64,000 bases of DNA from Paracoccaceae bacterium (GTDB lineage Bacteria > Pseudomonadota > Alphaproteobacteria > Rhodobacterales > Rhodobacteraceae), in the NCBI GenBank assembly GCA_027013095.1, contig JALUYI010000023.1, positions 62,001-126,000 of the forward strand, given 5' to 3'. This document shows, piece by piece, positions 62,371-64,000 of the stretch. Within the stretch, counting starts at the first letter, position 1; every line of letters begins with the position of its first letter. The notes beneath the pieces are model-generated. The model did not search any database. It was not told where the DNA came from and worked only from the letters and a program-made list of their open reading frames with translations. The position numbers and the translations under genes were made by a program.

Positions 62371-64000
62371 TCACGATCCGTCCGGGCACTATGATCAGCT
62401 TCTTTGGCGATTTTCCCGCCAGAAACCTGACCACAGCATCATCGGACAGGACCATTTTTTCAACCTCTTCTTTCGGCGTGTCCCGGGGAACCGAGATTTC
62501 AGAGCGCCGCTTGCCGTTGATCTGGATCGGCATCGTGACCATGTCATCAACCAGAAGAGCCGGATCTACAACTGGCCAGGGGGCCTGCGAGACCATCCCC
62601 TCACCCCCCAATGCTGCCCAGACCTCCTCGGCCAGATGCGGGGTCATCGGCTGCATCAATTGCGCCATGACCAGCATCGCGCGACGTTTGGCCCCCGGAG
62701 CGGCCCCGGATTTGGCGATCGTATTCGTCAGCGCATAGAGGCTGGCAATAGACTTGTTGAAGGCAAAACCCTCGATGCCACGGGTAACCTCGTCAATGGC
62801 CCGCGCGGTGGCGCGCTCCAGCGTATCGTCACGCTCTGCGGGCGCGGTCTTGTCGATCAACTCGGCAGTCATGCGCCAGACCCGCTGCAGGTGCTTCCAT
62901 GCGGCGTCGGCTCCGGCCGCGGTCCACTCGACATCGCGCTCGGGGGGGCTGTCGCTCATCACGAACCAACGAGCGGTATCCGCGCCGTACTGATCGATGA
63001 TATCCGCTGGATCAACGACGTTCTTCTTGGATTTCGACATCTTGATGATCGGGCCGACCTCAACCGCTTCACCTGTCGCGCGCAAGCTGGCCTTTCCATC
63101 GCCCCGCACGACCTCGTCGGGGGTATGCCAGACCGGGCGCCCGTCAGCGCCCGCCGTGGCATAGGTTTCATGGGTGACCATGCCTTGGGTGAACAGCGCA
63201 TTAAAGGGCTCGATGGCCTTTTTCGGCAGATGCCCGGTCAGGTTCATGGCGCGGGCGAAAAATCGCGAATAGAGAAGGTGGAGGATCGCGTGTTCGATCC
63301 CGCCGATATACTGATCGACATTCATCCAGTATTCGGCATCCTCGGCAACGGTCGGCGTGTTGGCATGTGGCGCCGTAAAGCGCGCGTAATACCAAGAACT
63401 GTCGACAAACGTGTCCATCGTATCGGTTTCCCGCGTGGCAGGTTTGCCACATCTCGGACATGTGGTCTGGCGCCATGTGGGGTGCCAGTCCAGCGGGTTT
63501 CCGGGGCGATCAAATGTCACATCCCCCGGCAGCTCGATCGGCAGGTTTTCCTTTTTCTCTGCGACAACCCCGCAATCCGGGCAATGCACCACCGGAATCG
63601 GGCACCCCCAGAACCGCTGCCGAGACACCCCCCAGTCGCGCAAACGATACTGGGTCACGCCCTTGCCCCAACCGGCCTTTTCGGCAAAGTCTATGGCGGC
63701 GTTGATCGCGTCGTCACCCGTGGCCACGTCCAGCCCGGCAAAATGGTCGATCCATTTCACCGGTTCGGTTTTCGGCGGCACAAAGGCGATGTCCCGAACC
63801 GGCGCCGGGTTGTCCAGCGCCACAAAGGTATCGGTCACCCCAAGCCCGTATTTCCGGGCAAAATCAAGGTCGCGCTGGTCGTGCGCAGGGCAGCCGAAAA
63901 TCGCGCCGGTGCCGTAATCCATCAGGATAAAGTTCGCAACCCACACCGGCAATTCCCACTTGGGGTTCAGCGGGTGGCGGACCCGGAGCCCGGTGTCAAA
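62357..64000 (-). CDS. leuS: leucyl-tRNA synthetase, N-terminus cut by window edge
   Basis: Charges tRNA-Leu with leucine. The C-terminal 547 residues are present, from the editing domain region ([22 protein letters not shown], the conserved GTG/HDQRD editing motifs) through the catalytic core end with the KMSKS motif ([14 protein letters not shown]), the anticodon-binding domain and a C-terminal segment ([18 protein letters not shown]). The zinc-finger-like cysteine pairs in HCPDCG and CPRCG lie between. The class I HIGH motif and the N-terminal part are outside the window. lptE starts within its last codons. Confidence 0.97.
   Translation of the reverse strand, partial: FDTGLRVRHPLNPKWELPVWVANFILMDYGTGAIFGCPAHDQRDLDFARKYGLGVTDTFVALDNPAPVRDIAFVPPKTEPVKWIDHFAGLDVATGDDAINAAIDFAEKAGWGKGVTQYRLRDWGVSRQRFWGCPIPVVHCPDCGVVAEKKENLPIELPGDVTFDRPGNPLDWHPTWRQTTCPRCGKPATRETDTMDTFVDSSWYYARFTAPHANTPTVAEDAEYWMNVDQYIGGIEHAILHLLYSRFFARAMNLTGHLPKKAIEPFNALFTQGMVTHETYATAGADGRPVWHTPDEVVRGDGKASLRATGEAVEVGPIIKMSKSKKNVVDPADIIDQYGADTARWFVMSDSPPERDVEWTAAGADAAWKHLQRVWRMTAELIDKTAPAERDDTLERATARAIDEVTRGIEGFAFNKSIASLYALTNTIAKSGAAPGAKRRAMLVMAQLMQPMTPHLAEEVWAALGGEGMVSQAPWPVVDPALLVDDMVTMPIQINGKRRSEISVPRDTPKEEVEKMVLSDDAVVRFLAGKSPKKLIIVPGRIVNVVI

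Noticed and set aside
1-64000. tRNA, rRNA, CRISPR arrays, insertion sequences, prophage or plasmid features
   Set aside because: No gap has a cloverleaf-like sequence or a repeat-spacer pattern, and no transposase, integrase or phage protein is encoded; gene order and composition are uniform.

Overview
This 64 kb window is chromosomal DNA of an alphaproteobacterium, almost certainly order Rhodobacterales (Roseobacter/Rhodobacter group). The evidence is: a 5' leader of metK that matches the SAM/SAH riboswitch, so far known essentially from Rhodobacterales; the irr-fabA-fabB-fabI block; a petP/petR-type MarR + OmpR regulator pair; a Hint-domain protein of the kind common in this order; a class-II-type EPSP synthase; and a LexA-like site of the alphaproteobacterial GAAC-N7-GAAC type before dnaE2. 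GC content is high and coding density is close to complete. I see no tRNA, rRNA, insertion sequence, prophage or CRISPR array. Genes run off both ends (trpB at the left, leuS at the right).

Layout. 1-6841 (minus): trpB-trpF, a LapA-type membrane protein, ihfB, rpsA with a clear terminator, cmk, a four-helix membrane protein and aroA. 6961-12948 (minus): trmB and metK behind the SAM/SAH riboswitch, then the envelope/RNA cluster lnt-corC-ybeY-phoH with overlapping reading frames. 13200-14067 (minus): a small lipoprotein and an OmpA-like protein that share a cysteine-bearing module. miaB follows, then a glycosyltransferase-like gene. 16683-19843: irr divergent from fabA-fabB-fabI. 19962-22467 (plus): a translationally coupled trio (haloacid dehalogenase, alpha/beta hydrolase, Ser/Thr dehydratase-like). 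22520-31515: a FAD/GcvT dehydrogenase, a LOG-family protein, a coupled MFS transporter-mepA-phytase-like trio, a coupled class IV aminotransferase + sulfotransferase-like pair, and yggT.

31663-41259: thioesterase, Hint protein, argG divergent from ilvA, two NUDIX enzymes, hslO, cca, an RNA m5U methyltransferase and a membrane protein. 41316-45360 (minus): the isoprenoid block dxs-ispA-xseB plus a histone-deacetylase-family hydrolase, with a 32-bp tandem duplication between ispA and dxs. 45452-48135 (minus): DEAD-box helicase, petR and petP. 48316-59165 is mostly plus: ilvE, rsfS-rlmH-gpmI-envC-type activator-ctpA, a terminator, rppH, a solitary C-terminally short dnaE2 behind a LexA-like site, and an HI0933-type flavoprotein. 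The right end holds an Ldh_2-family oxidoreductase, a GST, and the classic leuS-lptE-holA block.

Most of the window is housekeeping. The parts most worth a second look are the aminotransferase/sulfotransferase pair (separate here, and by my recollection fused in a plant protein), the paired OmpA/lipoprotein module, the SAM/SAH riboswitch controlling metK-trmB, the truncated DnaE2 with its LexA-like site, and several unusual starts (rsfS, rppH, corC, phoH).
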